Assembly: GCF_017744395.1 (NCBI RefSeq)
Contig: NZ_JAGIBI010000001.1
Location: 744,001 to 808,000 of the forward strand
DNA from: Herbaspirillum sp.
Lineage (GTDB): Bacteria; Pseudomonadota; Gammaproteobacteria; Burkholderiales; Burkholderiaceae_D
Reading direction: 5' to 3'
Length of the DNA: 64,000 bases
Positions 47,965 through 58,805 of this stretch are shown piece after piece. The notes below the pieces were generated by a model. That model was not told where the DNA came from. It was given only the letters and a program-made list of their open reading frames with translations, and searched no databases. A program made the translations under genes and the position numbers. Position 1 is the first letter of the stretch, and every line of letters starts with the position of its first letter.

Positions 47965-50900
47965 TCAGGCGGCCTGCTCGGCGCTGGAGAAATTGGCGGC
48001 CGAGTCCATATCCACCGCCACGATACGCGACACGCCCTGCTCCTGCATGGTCACGCCGATCAGTTGCTGTGCCATCTCCATCGCGATCTTGTTGTGCGAG
48101 ATGAAGAGGAACTGCGTATGGTCGGACATGCGCTTGACCATGTTGGCGAAGCGTTCGGTGTTGGCGTCGTCCAGCGGCGCGTCCACCTCGTCGAGCAGGC
48201 AGAACGGCGCCGGGTTCAGCTGGAACATCGAGAACACCAGCGCGGTCGCGGTCAGCGCCTTTTCGCCGCCCGACAGCAGGTGGATGGTGGCGTTCTTCTT
48301 GCCCGGCGGCTGCGCCATGACCTGCACGCCGGAATCCAGGATCTCGTCGCCGGTCATGATGAGCTTGGCCTGGCCGCCGCCGAACAGCACCGGGAACAGT
48401 TCCGAGAAGTGGCTGTTGACCTTGTCGAAGGTGTCTTGCAGCAAGTCGCGGGTTTCCATGTCGATCTTGTGGATCGCATCCTGCAGCGTGGTGATGGCTT
48501 CGTTCAGGTCGGCGTGCTGGGCGTCGAGGAAGTGCTTGCGCTCGGACGCCGTGGCCAGTTCGTCCAGCGCCGCCAGGTTGACCGCGCCCAGCGCCGCGAT
48601 GGCGTTGGTCAGGCGGGTCACTTCGCCTTGCAGGTAGGACGGGCGCATGTCGTCGGTCAGCTTCTCCGACAGCGCGGCTTCGTCGGCCTGGGTCTGCGCC
48701 AGCGCTTCCGAGAACTGCTCCTGGTTCAGGCGCGCGGCCTGTTCCTTCAACTGCAGTTCGGTGATGCGGTCGCGCTGCGGCTGCAGGCTGCGTTCGGCCT
48801 GCATGCGATTTTCTTCATGCGTGCGCAGTTGCTGCGACAACTGGTCCAGCTCGTGGCGGGCGTCGGCCAGCGCGCGCTCCTGCTCGCTGCGGCGGTCCAG
48901 CAGTTCCTGCAGGCCGGCCTGGGCCGCCTGGTCGTCCAGGCTTTCCAGTTCCAGGCTGCCTTGCTGCATGCTGGCGAACAGTTGCGCCGCCTGTTCCAGC
49001 GCGGTGGCGATGCTGCGCTTCAGTTCCTCGATCTTGCTGCGCTGGGATTTCTCGGCGAATTCGGTTTCCTGCGCGGCGCGTTCCAGTTCGCGCAGGCGGG
49101 TGCGCGCATCGTTCAACTGCTGTTCCTTGCCGAGGTAATCGGTCTGGCCGTTCTCGTGCTGCTCCTGCAGTTCGGCCAGTTCGATGTCGAGCTGCTCGAA
49201 ACGCGCTTCGGATTCGGCCTGCACCTGCTGCTGCTCGGCTTCCTGCATGCCGATTTCTTCCAGGTCGGTGGCGATCTGGGTGCTGCGCTGGTTGAAGCGC
49301 TCCTGCACCTCGGCCAGCTTCATCACTTCGATCTGCAGGCTGTGCGCCGACTGGGTCAGGCTGCCCACGCGCTGGCGCAGTTCCTGCAGGCGCTGCGAAG
49401 CCGCCGACAAGGCTGCCTCGGCGCGCACGGCGCGGCCCTTTGCTTCCTCGGCCAGCATGTATTGCGCGCGCTGCTGCTTGGTGATGTTCTCGATTTCCTG
49501 CTGGCGCGCCAGCATGCCGTCCTGCTCCGAATCCGATGCGTAGAAACGCACGCTGGACTGGCTTACCACATGCCCCTGGCGGGTGACGAACACGCCGCCC
49601 AGCGGCAGGCTGGAACGCTCGGCGAAGGCGATGGCGGTGTCGTCGGCGACATAGACGTCCTTGAGCCAGTCGTTCATCAGCGCGCGCTGGCCGGGATCGC
49701 TCAGTTGCAGCAAGTTGATGAATGGCTTCAAGCCATTCGTTGCCGACGGCGCCGGCTGGGCGATGCCGGCATTGGGCGCGTACAGCGCCAGCTTGGCCGG
49801 CGGGGCATCGGCGAAGAAGGCCTTGGCCCAGTCCAGGTTGGACATTTCCAGCGCCGACATGCGCTCGCGCAGCACCGCTTCCAGCGCGGTTTCCCAGCCC
49901 GATTCGATATGCAGCTTCTGCCACAGGCGCGGCAGCTCGGCCAGGCCGTGCTTTTCCAGCCAGGGCTGCACCTTGCCTTGCGCCTGCACGCTTTCCTGCA
50001 ATTGCTTCAGGGCTGACAGGCGCGCTTCCAATTGGGCGTTGGCCGAGGTCTCCTTGCTGACCAGTTCCTGCGCGGCGCGGCGCTCTTCCTCCAGGCGCGG
50101 CACCTGCTCCTGGGCTTCTTCCAGGTACATGTTGGCTTCTTCCAGCGAAGCCTGCTTCTCTTCCAGTTGCAGCCTGAGGTTGGACAGGTGCACGTCGTCC
50201 GGCATGGCCAGGCCGTTCTTTTCCTGCATCAGGCGCTCGCGGCGCGCGGCCAGGCCGGAGAGGATGTTGGAGGCGTTGCGCTGGTGCGTGGACTGCAGCT
50301 CGATCTGCTGCTGCACCTGCATAATCTTGCCGCGCGATTCGGTGGTCTTCAACTGGGACTCGCGCCAGGCCTGCTCCAGCGCCGGCAGGCGTTCGTTGGC
50401 GTCCTGCACCGCCTGTTGCGATTGTTCGACGCGCATGCCGAGCTCTTCCAGCGCGATCTCGGCCTCGGCCAGTTCCTCCTGCTGCTGCGAGCCCTGGCGC
50501 TGCCACTGGTCGCGCTGGGCGGTCAACGAGTTCAACTGCGACTGCAGGCGATTGCGCGATTCGATGACGAACTTGATCTGCGCTTCCAGGCTGCCGATCT
50601 CGGAGTTGGTCTGGTACAGGTGGCCTTGCGCCTGGTGCAGGCGATCGCCGGCGCCGTAGTGGGCCTGGCGCATGTGTTCCAGCTCGGCCTCGACGTGGCG
50701 CAGCTTGGCGGTCTGCTCTTCCAGGTCGATCTGAGCGCGCTCGATTTCCTTGAAGAATTTTTCCTGCTCGGCCTTGGCTTCGTTCTTGCGCAGCAGCCAC
50801 AGCAGCTTCTGCTTTTCTTCCTGGTCGTTTTGCAGTTCGTGGAATTTCTTGGCCACGGCGGCCTGCGCTTCCAGCTTTTCCAGGTTGGCATTCAACTCGC

Positions 50901-51495
50901 GCAGGATGTCTTCCAGGCGGGTCAGGTTCTCGGTGGTGTCGTGCAGGCGGTTCTCGGTCTCGCGGCGGCGTTCCTTGTACTTGGACACGCCGGCGGCTTC
51001 TTCCAGGAAGATGCGCAGCTCTTCCGGGCGCGCCTCAATGATGCGCGAGATCATGCCCTGGCCGATGATGGCGTAGGCGCGCGGGCCAAGGCCGGTGCCG
51101 AGGAAGATGTCCTGGATATCGCGGCGGCGCACCGACTGGTTGTTGATGTAGTACGAGGAGGTACCGTCGCGCGTGAGCGTGCGCTTGACGGCGATTTCGG
51201 CGTACTGGCTCCATTGCCCCGCGGCCTTGCCGGCGGAGTTGTCGAACACCAGTTCGACCGAGGCGCGCCCGGCCGGCTTGCGGTGGGTGGAGCCGTTGAA
51301 GATGACGTCCTGCATGGATTCGCCGCGCAGTTCGGAGGCCTTGGATTCGCCCAGCACCCAGCGAACGGCATCGATGATGTTGGATTTGCCGCAGCCGTTC
51401 GGCCCGACCACGCCCACCAGCTGCCCCGGAACCTGGAAATGCGTTGGCTCGACGAAGGACTTGAATCCTGACAATTTAATGGAAGTTAGACGCAC
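47965..51495 (-). CDS. smc: Chromosome segregation protein SMC
   Basis: 1176 residues, GTG start at 51495 chosen because MRLTSIKLSGFKSFVEPTHF is the conserved family start; no ribosome site is visible. The head has Walker A GPNGCGKSNIIDAVRW, signature LSGGEKALTATALVF and Walker B PFCLLDEVDAPLDDANTERF. Two long coiled coils (about 170-500 and 670-1000) flank a hinge (about 510-650). SMC is the core of condensin with ScpA and ScpB, which are not encoded here. Confidence 0.97.
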   Translation of the reverse strand: MRLTSIKLSGFKSFVEPTHFQVPGQLVGVVGPNGCGKSNIIDAVRWVLGESKASELRGESMQDVIFNGSTHRKPAGRASVELVFDNSAGKAAGQWSQYAEIAVKRTLTRDGTSSYYINNQSVRRRDIQDIFLGTGLGPRAYAIIGQGMISRIIEARPEELRIFLEEAAGVSKYKERRRETENRLHDTTENLTRLEDILRELNANLEKLEAQAAVAKKFHELQNDQEEKQKLLWLLRKNEAKAEQEKFFKEIERAQIDLEEQTAKLRHVEAELEHMRQAHYGAGDRLHQAQGHLYQTNSEIGSLEAQIKFVIESRNRLQSQLNSLTAQRDQWQRQGSQQQEELAEAEIALEELGMRVEQSQQAVQDANERLPALEQAWRESQLKTTESRGKIMQVQQQIELQSTHQRNASNILSGLAARRERLMQEKNGLAMPDDVHLSNLRLQLEEKQASLEEANMYLEEAQEQVPRLEEERRAAQELVSKETSANAQLEARLSALKQLQESVQAQGKVQPWLEKHGLAELPRLWQKLHIESGWETALEAVLRERMSALEMSNLDWAKAFFADAPPAKLALYAPNAGIAQPAPSATNGLKPFINLLQLSDPGQRALMNDWLKDVYVADDTAIAFAERSSLPLGGVFVTRQGHVVSQSSVRFYASDSEQDGMLARQQEIENITKQQRAQYMLAEEAKGRAVRAEAALSAASQRLQELRQRVGSLTQSAHSLQIEVMKLAEVQERFNQRSTQIATDLEEIGMQEAEQQQVQAESEARFEQLDIELAELQEQHENGQTDYLGKEQQLNDARTRLRELERAAQETEFAEKSQRSKIEELKRSIATALEQAAQLFASMQQGSLELESLDDQAAQAGLQELLDRRSEQERALADARHELDQLSQQLRTHEENRMQAERSLQPQRDRITELQLKEQAARLNQEQFSEALAQTQADEAALSEKLTDDMRPSYLQGEVTRLTNAIAALGAVNLAALDELATASERKHFLDAQHADLNEAITTLQDAIHKIDMETRDLLQDTFDKVNSHFSELFPVLFGGGQAKLIMTGDEILDSGVQVMAQPPGKKNATIHLLSGGEKALTATALVFSMFQLNPAPFCLLDEVDAPLDDANTERFANMVKRMSDHTQFLFISHNKIAMEMAQQLIGVTMQEQGVSRIVAVDMDSAANFSSAEQAA

Positions 51496-51749
51496 GTTAT
51501 CGACAAAATAAACTGGTTGGCAGAAAGCGGAAAATTAGCTTCCGGAAAGGCCGGTATCATAACATCGCCAGCCCCCGGCACGGCCAAATCGCCTGCGATT
51601 CCCCCTTATGGCCGTGCTGCCGCGCTTGCAGCCAGCCCCCCATCCAGGGGCAAAAAACATTGCACAGATGAAACTCGGATTGGTGCTACTATCGCCGCAA
51701 CACTTTCCGAAACGGAACTTTCCAACACGTCATGCCAGGGGGCGGGCAA

Positions 51750-52970
51750 ATGAAGGAATCCGGAATATGGCATCGGATATCGGGATATGCCGACGCGCAA
51801 GACCATGGACGCATGGACACGCTGGGCAAACGGCGGCGCCTGCTCCAGAGCGGCGCATTGGCCTTGCTTGGCTCGCTGCCGCCCTGGGCGTTGGCGGCCG
51901 ACGAAGGACAGGCGATCACGTTCGGTTTCGCCGGCGGGCTCGGCGCCAAGCTGCAGTCCAACATCAGTTTCAGCTCGCGCGACGGCGCCCTGCAGGCGAT
52001 AGAAGAAGCCAACCAGCGCGGCATCATGATCGGCGGCAAGCTCACGCGCTTTTCCCTGCGCCTGGCCGACGATCAGTCTGAACCCAACTTCGCGCGCATC
52101 ACCGCCAACGCCCTGATCGCCGCCAAGGTGGCGGCAGTGATCGGCCACGACACGACCGACACCAGCGTCGCCGCCCTGCCCATCTATGCCGACGCCGGCA
52201 TTGCGATGATCACGCCCACCTCCACCGGGCGCGTGATCACGGCATCCGGCTACGACAACGTGTTCCAGTTGCCCGGCCACACCGGCGTCACCACCGGGTT
52301 GCTGGCCGAAGCCGCCGCCGGCATCATCCGCGCCCGCCGCATCGCCGTCCTGGAAAACGGCACCCAGCTGGGCGCGGCGCTGGCCGAAGGCTTCATCCAG
52401 AACCTCAAGCCGCTGGGCATCGAAATCGTGACGCGCGAGGCGGTCGCGCCCAAGAGTTCCGACTTCAACGCCCCGCTGTCGCGCCTGAAGAACAGCGCGC
52501 CCGACCTGCTGTTCTTTACCGGCGTCGGCCCCCAGGTCAGCGCCTTCCTGCAAAACTTCCAGCGCCTGAACCTGCGCTGCCGGCTGCTGGTCGCAGGCGG
52601 CGCCGTCAACACCGAATTTCCGCATGCAGGCTCCTACCCGGACAACTCCTACCTGCTGATACACGGCTTGCCGCCGGAAAAGCGGCCGGGCTATGCCGAG
52701 TTCGAAAAATCCTACCGGAGCCGCTTCGACACGGCCATCAGCGCCTACACCATGTTCGCCTACGACGCGGTCGGCATGGCGATCGAAGCGATGCGGCGGC
52801 TGGATTCGGCCAATCCCAGGCAGCTCATCGCCGAACTGCACAAGATGAAATACAAGGGCATCTCCGGCAACATCTCCTTCACCGCCGACGGCAGCCAGTC
52901 CAATCCGCCCTATACGCTGTACCAGGCGAACCAGCAATACTGGAGGCCGGTCAAGGCTTACGGCGGCTGA
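51750..52970 (+). CDS. Type-1 periplasmic ligand-binding protein (branched-chain amino acid binding family)
   Basis: 406 residues from the ATG at 51750, which follows an AGGGGGCGGG purine run. ATGs at 51732 and 51813 are alternatives; the last begins just before a possible Tat-like signal (KRRRLLQSGALALLGSLPPW, then ALA). The mature part has the two-lobe LivJ fold, with AIEEANQRGIMIGGK, then VIGHDTTDTSVAALPIYADA and DLLFFTGVGPQVSAFLQNF. No permease or ATPase is adjacent, so it may serve a remote transporter or act as a sensor. Ligand unknown. Confidence 0.85.
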   Translation: MKESGIWHRISGYADAQDHGRMDTLGKRRRLLQSGALALLGSLPPWALAADEGQAITFGFAGGLGAKLQSNISFSSRDGALQAIEEANQRGIMIGGKLTRFSLRLADDQSEPNFARITANALIAAKVAAVIGHDTTDTSVAALPIYADAGIAMITPTSTGRVITASGYDNVFQLPGHTGVTTGLLAEAAAGIIRARRIAVLENGTQLGAALAEGFIQNLKPLGIEIVTREAVAPKSSDFNAPLSRLKNSAPDLLFFTGVGPQVSAFLQNFQRLNLRCRLLVAGGAVNTEFPHAGSYPDNSYLLIHGLPPEKRPGYAEFEKSYRSRFDTAISAYTMFAYDAVGMAIEAMRRLDSANPRQLIAELHKMKYKGISGNISFTADGSQSNPPYTLYQANQQYWRPVKAYGG

Positions 52971-52992
52971 TGCCGGCATGTCCCGCCGCCAT

Positions 52993-53027
52993 AAAAAAAC
53001 GCCGCGACGTTGAATCGCGGCGTTTTT
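52993..53027. terminator. Bidirectional terminator between binding protein and chemoreceptor genes
   Basis: CGCCGCGA (53000-53007) and TCGCGGCG (53015-53022) form a perfect 8-bp stem, flanked by seven A and by TTTTTGTTTT. It separates two convergent genes. Confidence 0.9.
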
Positions 53028-53051
53028 GTTTTCAGCTTCCCGAGGGAAAAA

Positions 53052-54800
53052 TCAGAAGGTCTCCCATTCGTCATCGTTGATGACGGGCTTGCCCTTGGCG
53101 GGCGCCGGAGCCGGCAAAGGGGCTGCCGCCGGCTTGGCTGCAGTCTTCGGAACGGCACGCTTGACGGCCGCGGCCGGCTTGGAAGCGGGCGCAGGCCGGA
53201 TCGCCGCCAGCGCCGGGGCCGGCGTTTTCACCAGCACGGCAGCATCGGCGCCTTCTTCAACGCGGAAGGCCGCCACCGCCTCCTTGAGGCGGCGCGCCTG
53301 GTCTTCCAGCGAACCGGCGGCCGCCGCCGCCTCTTCGACCAGGGCGGCGTTCTGCTGCGTGACCTGGTCCATCTGGCCGATCGCGTGGTTGACCTGCTCG
53401 ATGCCGTTGCGCTGCTCTTCGGACGCTGCAGAAATCTCGCCGACGATGTCTGTCAGGCGGCGCACCGCGGCCACCACTTCGCCCATGGTTTCGCCGGCGC
53501 GCGCCACCTGCTCCGAACCGCTGCCCACGCGCTGCACCGAATCCTCGATCAGGGCCTTGATTTCCTTGGCCGCCTGCGCGCTGCGCTGGGCCAGGCTGCG
53601 CACTTCGGACGCCACCACCGCGAAGCCGCGGCCCTGCTCGCCGGCGCGCGCGGCTTCCACCGCCGCGTTCAGCGCCAGGATGTTGGTCTGGAAGGCGATG
53701 CCGTCGATCACGCCGATGATGTCGGAAATCTTGCGCGAGCTTTCGGTGATGCCTTCCATGGTCTGCACTACCTGCCCCACCACTTCGCCGCCGCGGCTGG
53801 CGATGTCGGAAGCGCTGTTGGCCAACTGGCCGGCCTGACGCGCGTTGTCGGCGTTCTGCTTCACCGTCGAGGTCAGCGAGTCCATGCTGGACGCCGTGGT
53901 GGCCAGCGAACCGGCCTGCTGTTCGGTGCGCGAAGACAGGTCGAGGTTGCCGGCGGCGATCTCGCGCGCGCCGATGTCGATGGCGTCGGTACCGTGGTGG
54001 ATGCCCTTGATCACGGTAGCCAGGCGTTCCCGCATGGTCGCCATCTCGTACAGCAGGCTCTTGGTGTCGCCGGGGCGGGTATCGACGCGCACGGTCAGGT
54101 CGCCGGAGGCGATGCGGGTGGCGATATTGACCGCATAGGCCGGCTCGCCGCCCAGGCTGCGCGTGATGCGGCGGGTCAGCGCCAGCATCATGGCCGACAC
54201 CACTACGCCCACCACCAGCAAAATGCCCAGCAGCTTGATCAGGTCGGAGCGGAATTTGGCGTCGATGTCGTTCAGGAACACGCCCGTGACCAGGTTCCAG
54301 TCCCAGGCTTCGTTATGGATCAGGTAGCTCAGCTTGCGGGTGCGGTTGCTGTCGTCGGCCCCCGGCAGGCGTCCCATGTATTCGACGAAGCCCTGCTTCT
54401 GCTCCTTGCCGACCTTGACCATCTCGACATAGTAGAGCTTGCCGTCCGAATCCTTGCGGTCGGCCACATTCTTGCCGACCACGTTCTTGTTGGTCGGGTG
54501 CATCAGCACCACCGGCGTCGAATCGAACACGAACAGGTAATTGTCGCCGTCGTAGCGCATGGACGCGATGCGTTCCAGCGCCGCTTTTTGCGCGTCGGCC
54601 TTCTGCAGGCGGCCGGCGGCGACATCGCCGGCATAGCTGGCGACCACGCCGTTGGCGGCCTCCACCACGCGGCGCAGGCCGTCCTTGCGTTCATTGATCA
54701 TGTTTTCGCGAGCGCTGAAAGCCGACCAGGCCGCCAGCACCAGCAACCCTATCCACATCACCACGAGGGCGGACAGGAGTTGCGCTTTGAGACTTTTCAT
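53052..54800 (-). CDS. Methyl-accepting chemotaxis protein with Cache sensor
   Basis: 582 residues from the ATG at 54800. TM1 ([19 protein letters not shown]) is followed by a periplasmic single-Cache domain (about 30-185, with [20 protein letters not shown] and [13 protein letters not shown]), TM2 ([19 protein letters not shown]), HAMP, and a signalling domain with the hairpin tip [21 protein letters not shown] Pro/Ala linker leads to a C-terminal EWETF, like the NWETF that docks CheR. The ligand may be a small carboxylate, as for many sCache receptors; that is inference. Confidence 0.94.
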   Translation of the reverse strand: MKSLKAQLLSALVVMWIGLLVLAAWSAFSARENMINERKDGLRRVVEAANGVVASYAGDVAAGRLQKADAQKAALERIASMRYDGDNYLFVFDSTPVVLMHPTNKNVVGKNVADRKDSDGKLYYVEMVKVGKEQKQGFVEYMGRLPGADDSNRTRKLSYLIHNEAWDWNLVTGVFLNDIDAKFRSDLIKLLGILLVVGVVVSAMMLALTRRITRSLGGEPAYAVNIATRIASGDLTVRVDTRPGDTKSLLYEMATMRERLATVIKGIHHGTDAIDIGAREIAAGNLDLSSRTEQQAGSLATTASSMDSLTSTVKQNADNARQAGQLANSASDIASRGGEVVGQVVQTMEGITESSRKISDIIGVIDGIAFQTNILALNAAVEAARAGEQGRGFAVVASEVRSLAQRSAQAAKEIKALIEDSVQRVGSGSEQVARAGETMGEVVAAVRRLTDIVGEISAASEEQRNGIEQVNHAIGQMDQVTQQNAALVEEAAAAAGSLEDQARRLKEAVAAFRVEEGADAAVLVKTPAPALAAIRPAPASKPAAAVKRAVPKTAAKPAAAPLPAPAPAKGKPVINDDEWETF

Positions 54801-55011
54801 TATTGTTCCCCGTATGACGCTGCCGGCGATGGCTTGCCGGCAGAAATTGGCGAATTGCAACGATAAGCCACAAAGGAGGCTGACAAACGGCTGAATACAC
54901 TGCCATCGTCCCCGCGATTTTTCGGATTGCCGCCCTCCCCCTCAGCCGCGACGTTGCCATTTCGATAATCCCGGGGACGCGGCAGCGGTGCATCCGGTGT
55001 TGCAATAACGG

Positions 55012-55017
55012 TATAAT
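55012..55017 (+). promoter_or_regulatory. -10 box TATAAT upstream of dapC
   Basis: A perfect TATAAT lies 80 bases before the dapC GTG in the 297-base MCP-dapC gap. The -35 region (TGCATC at 17-base spacing) is poor, so the assignment is tentative. Confidence 0.35.
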
Positions 55018-55097
55018 CGCCAACTTTCCCCAGCCCTTTGCAAAGGCCGCCCGCGACGTTGCGCGGATCGGCTGCGAGGCTTTTCCAGTTCAGCGCC

Positions 55098-56309
55098 GTG
55101 AATCCCCTACTCGACCAACTGCAGCCCTATCCTTTCGAAAAGCTCAAGAAGCTGTTCGACGGCATCACTCCCGATCCGGCCTATCGCGCCATCAGCCTGG
55201 GCATCGGCGAGCCCAAGCACCCGACGCCGGCTTTCATCCAGCAGGCGCTATCCGGCAACCTGGCCGGCCTGGCCAGCTACCCGGCCACGCTGGGCAGCGA
55301 AGCGCTGCGCGGCGCCGTCGCCGACTGGCTGCAAAAGCGCTACGGCATCCCCCGCCCCGATCCGGCCACCCAGATCCTGCCGGTGAACGGTTCGCGCGAG
55401 GCGCTGTTCGCGCTGGCGCAGACCGTGATCGACCCGACCAAGCCGGGCGCGCTGGTGATGTGCCCCAATCCGTTCTACCAGATCTATGAAGGCGCGGCCT
55501 ACCTGTCCGGCGCCCAGCCCTATTTCGTCAACTCCGATCCGGCGCGCAATTTCGCACCCGATTACAGCCGCGTGCCGGAAGACGTATGGTCGCGCGTGCA
55601 GCTGCTGTTCGTGTGCTCGCCAGGCAACCCGACCGGCGCCGTGCTGTCGCTGGAAGACTGGAAGGAATTGTTCGCGCTGTCGGACCGCTACGGCTTCGTG
55701 ATCGCCTCCGACGAGTGCTATTCGGAAATCTATTTCAAGAACGACCCGCCGCTGGGCGGCATGGAAGCCGCGCACAAGCTGGGCCGCGGCTACGAACGCC
55801 TGATCTCGTTCTCCAGCCTGTCCAAGCGCTCCAACGTGCCGGGCATGCGCTCGGGATTCGTGGCTGGCGACGCCGCCATCCTGAAGAAATTCCTGCTGTA
55901 CCGCACCTACCAGGGCGGCGCCATGAGCCCGGTGATCCAGGCGGCTTCGGTCGCGGCATGGCAGGACGAAACCCACGTGCAGGACAACATCGCCAAGTAC
56001 GTCGCCAAGTTCTCGCAAGTCACCCCGTTGCTGCAGGAAGTGCTGGACGTGGCCCTGCCCGACGCCAGCTTCTACCTGTGGGCCAACGTCGGCAAGCTGG
56101 TCGACATCAGCGACGAGGAATTCGCCCGCCGCCTGTACGCCGAATATAATGTCACCGTCCTGCCGGGCAGCTACCTGGCGCGCGAGGCGCACGGCGTCAA
56201 TCCGGGCGCCGGCCGCATCCGCATGGCGCTGGTGGCCGAAGTGGAAGAATGCCTGGAAGCGGCGCAACGCATCGTCGCCTTCACCAGGAAATTGGCCGCC
56301 GGCAAATAA
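55098..56309 (+). CDS. dapC: Succinyldiaminopimelate transaminase
   Basis: 403 residues from a GTG at 55098, where MNPLLDQLQPYPFEKLKKLF begins the family-conserved part; the frame stays open to a TTG at 55038. This fold-type I PLP aminotransferase converts N-succinyl-2-amino-6-ketopimelate to N-succinyl-diaminopimelate in lysine and peptidoglycan precursor synthesis. It shows ISLGIGEPKHPTP, VCSPGNPTGAVLS, SDECYSEIYF and the PLP-lysine motif SLSKRSNVPGMRSGF. dapD and dapE follow, which supports DapC over a general aminotransferase. Confidence 0.93.
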   Translation: MNPLLDQLQPYPFEKLKKLFDGITPDPAYRAISLGIGEPKHPTPAFIQQALSGNLAGLASYPATLGSEALRGAVADWLQKRYGIPRPDPATQILPVNGSREALFALAQTVIDPTKPGALVMCPNPFYQIYEGAAYLSGAQPYFVNSDPARNFAPDYSRVPEDVWSRVQLLFVCSPGNPTGAVLSLEDWKELFALSDRYGFVIASDECYSEIYFKNDPPLGGMEAAHKLGRGYERLISFSSLSKRSNVPGMRSGFVAGDAAILKKFLLYRTYQGGAMSPVIQAASVAAWQDETHVQDNIAKYVAKFSQVTPLLQEVLDVALPDASFYLWANVGKLVDISDEEFARRLYAEYNVTVLPGSYLAREAHGVNPGAGRIRMALVAEVEECLEAAQRIVAFTRKLAAGK

Positions 56310-56366
56310 GCCCGCTCACATCGCAACCCGTTTTTATTTTTCACCCAACCGTTCATAGACGACAAC

Positions 56367-57203
56367 ATGACACAGTCCATTCAGCAAATCATCGATCAGG
56401 CGTGGGAAGACCGCGCCAGCCTGTCCCCCAAGACCGCCCCGGCCGACATCCGCAATGCGGTGGCCGAAGTGATCGCAGGCCTGAACGATGGCACCCTGCG
56501 CGTTGCCAACCGCCAAGGCGTCGGCCAATGGCAGGTCAACCAGTGGGTGAAGAAGGCCATCCTGCTGTCGTTCCGCCTGGAAGACAACGTCGTGGTGTCG
56601 TCCGGTACCCCCGGCTATCCGCAGTTCTACGACAAGGTGCCGACCAAGTTCGCCAACTACACCGCTGAAGACTTCGCCAAGGGCGGCTTCCGCGTGGTGC
56701 CGCCGGCGGTTGCCCGCCACGGCTCCTTCATCGGCAAGAACGTGGTGCTGATGCCCTCCTACGTGAACATCGGCGCCTACGTCGACGAAGGCGCCATGGT
56801 CGACACCTGGGCCACCGTCGGCTCGGCCGCGCAGATCGGCAAGAACGTCCACCTGTCCGGCGGAGTCGGCATCGGCGGCGTGCTGGAGCCGGTACAGGCC
56901 GGCCCGGTCATCATCGAAGACAACTGCTTCATCGGCGCCCGTTCGGAAGTCGTGGAAGGCGTGATCATCGAGGAAAACTCGGTGCTGTCGATGGGCGTGT
57001 ACATCGGCCAGTCGACCAAGATCTACGACCGCGAAACCGGCGAAGTGCATTACGGCCGCGTGCCGGCAGGCTCGGTCGTGGTGCCGGGCAACCTGCCGTC
57101 CAAGGATGGCAAGTACAGCCTGTACGCCGCGATCATCGTCAAGAAGGTCGACGCCCAGACCCGTTCCAAGACTTCGATCAACGAACTGCTGCGCGGCGAG
57201 TAA
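56367..57203 (+). CDS. dapD: 2,3,4,5-tetrahydropyridine-2,6-dicarboxylate N-succinyltransferase
   Basis: 278 residues. DapD succinylates tetrahydrodipicolinate, opening the succinylase branch of lysine synthesis. It has an N-terminal helical domain ([16 protein letters not shown]), a left-handed beta-helix of hexapeptide repeats ([40 protein letters not shown]) and the conserved [20 protein letters not shown]. It lies 57 bases after dapC and supplies substrate to it. Confidence 0.97.
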   Translation: MTQSIQQIIDQAWEDRASLSPKTAPADIRNAVAEVIAGLNDGTLRVANRQGVGQWQVNQWVKKAILLSFRLEDNVVVSSGTPGYPQFYDKVPTKFANYTAEDFAKGGFRVVPPAVARHGSFIGKNVVLMPSYVNIGAYVDEGAMVDTWATVGSAAQIGKNVHLSGGVGIGGVLEPVQAGPVIIEDNCFIGARSEVVEGVIIEENSVLSMGVYIGQSTKIYDRETGEVHYGRVPAGSVVVPGNLPSKDGKYSLYAAIIVKKVDAQTRSKTSINELLRGE

Positions 57204-57227
57204 TCCCGACACGCAGGTAGTGCCACG

Positions 57228-57261
57228 CGCCGCGCCGGACGTCTCGTACGCCGGCGCGGCG
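57228..57261. other. Perfect 11-bp inverted repeat between dapD and the ArsC-like gene
   Basis: CGCCGCGCCGG (57228-57238) and CCGGCGCGGCG (57251-57261) are exact reverse complements with a 12-base loop. No U-tract follows. The next ATG is 21 bases downstream, so the hairpin may shape expression within the dap operon. Confidence 0.6.
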
Positions 57262-57282
57262 TCGTGTTCTGAGGACTAATGC

Positions 57283-57642
57283 ATGGCAAAGAACATCACC
57301 CTGTACGGCATCCCCAACTGCGACACCGTCAAGAAAGCCCGCGTGTGGCTGGACGAGCAAGGCATCGCCTACAGCTTCCACGATTTCAAGAAGGCCGGGC
57401 TGGATGCCGCGCAGGCGCAAGCCTGGTTGAAGGACGTCGAACGCGACGTGCTGGTCAACCGCAAGGGCACCACCTGGCGCGCGCTGCCGGACGAACGCAA
57501 GGCCGCGATCACCGACGATGCATCGGCCGTGGCGCTGATGGTGGAAAACCCGTCGGTGGTCAAGCGCCCGGTGCTGTTCGACGGCAAGCAATATCACGTC
57601 GGCTTCAAGGCCGACCAGTATCAACACATTTTCGGCAAATAA
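57283..57642 (+). CDS. ArsC/Spx-family reductase (YffB-like)
   Basis: 119 residues. The thioredoxin-like ArsC fold is clear: ITLYGIPNCDTVKKARVWL with Cys13, then YSFHDFKKAGLD, and VNRKGTTWRALP, and the cis-Pro segment VVKRPVLFDGKQYHVGF. It lacks the paired Cys of true arsenate reductases and resembles YffB, a glutathione-linked protein of unclear function. It stands 3 bases before dapE, the same pairing as E. coli yffB-dapE, which suggests a conserved link rather than an arsenic role. A GAGGAC ribosome site precedes it. Confidence 0.9.
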   Translation: MAKNITLYGIPNCDTVKKARVWLDEQGIAYSFHDFKKAGLDAAQAQAWLKDVERDVLVNRKGTTWRALPDERKAAITDDASAVALMVENPSVVKRPVLFDGKQYHVGFKADQYQHIFGK

Positions 57643-58773
<1,131 letters not shown>

Positions 58774-58805
58774 GCAGGCACCGCACATCGCCAGAGATCG
58801 ACACC

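Noticed and set aside
57283-57642. Arsenate reductase
   Set aside because: Only the single Cys13 context CDT is present and the neighbours are lysine genes, not ars genes; called YffB-like.
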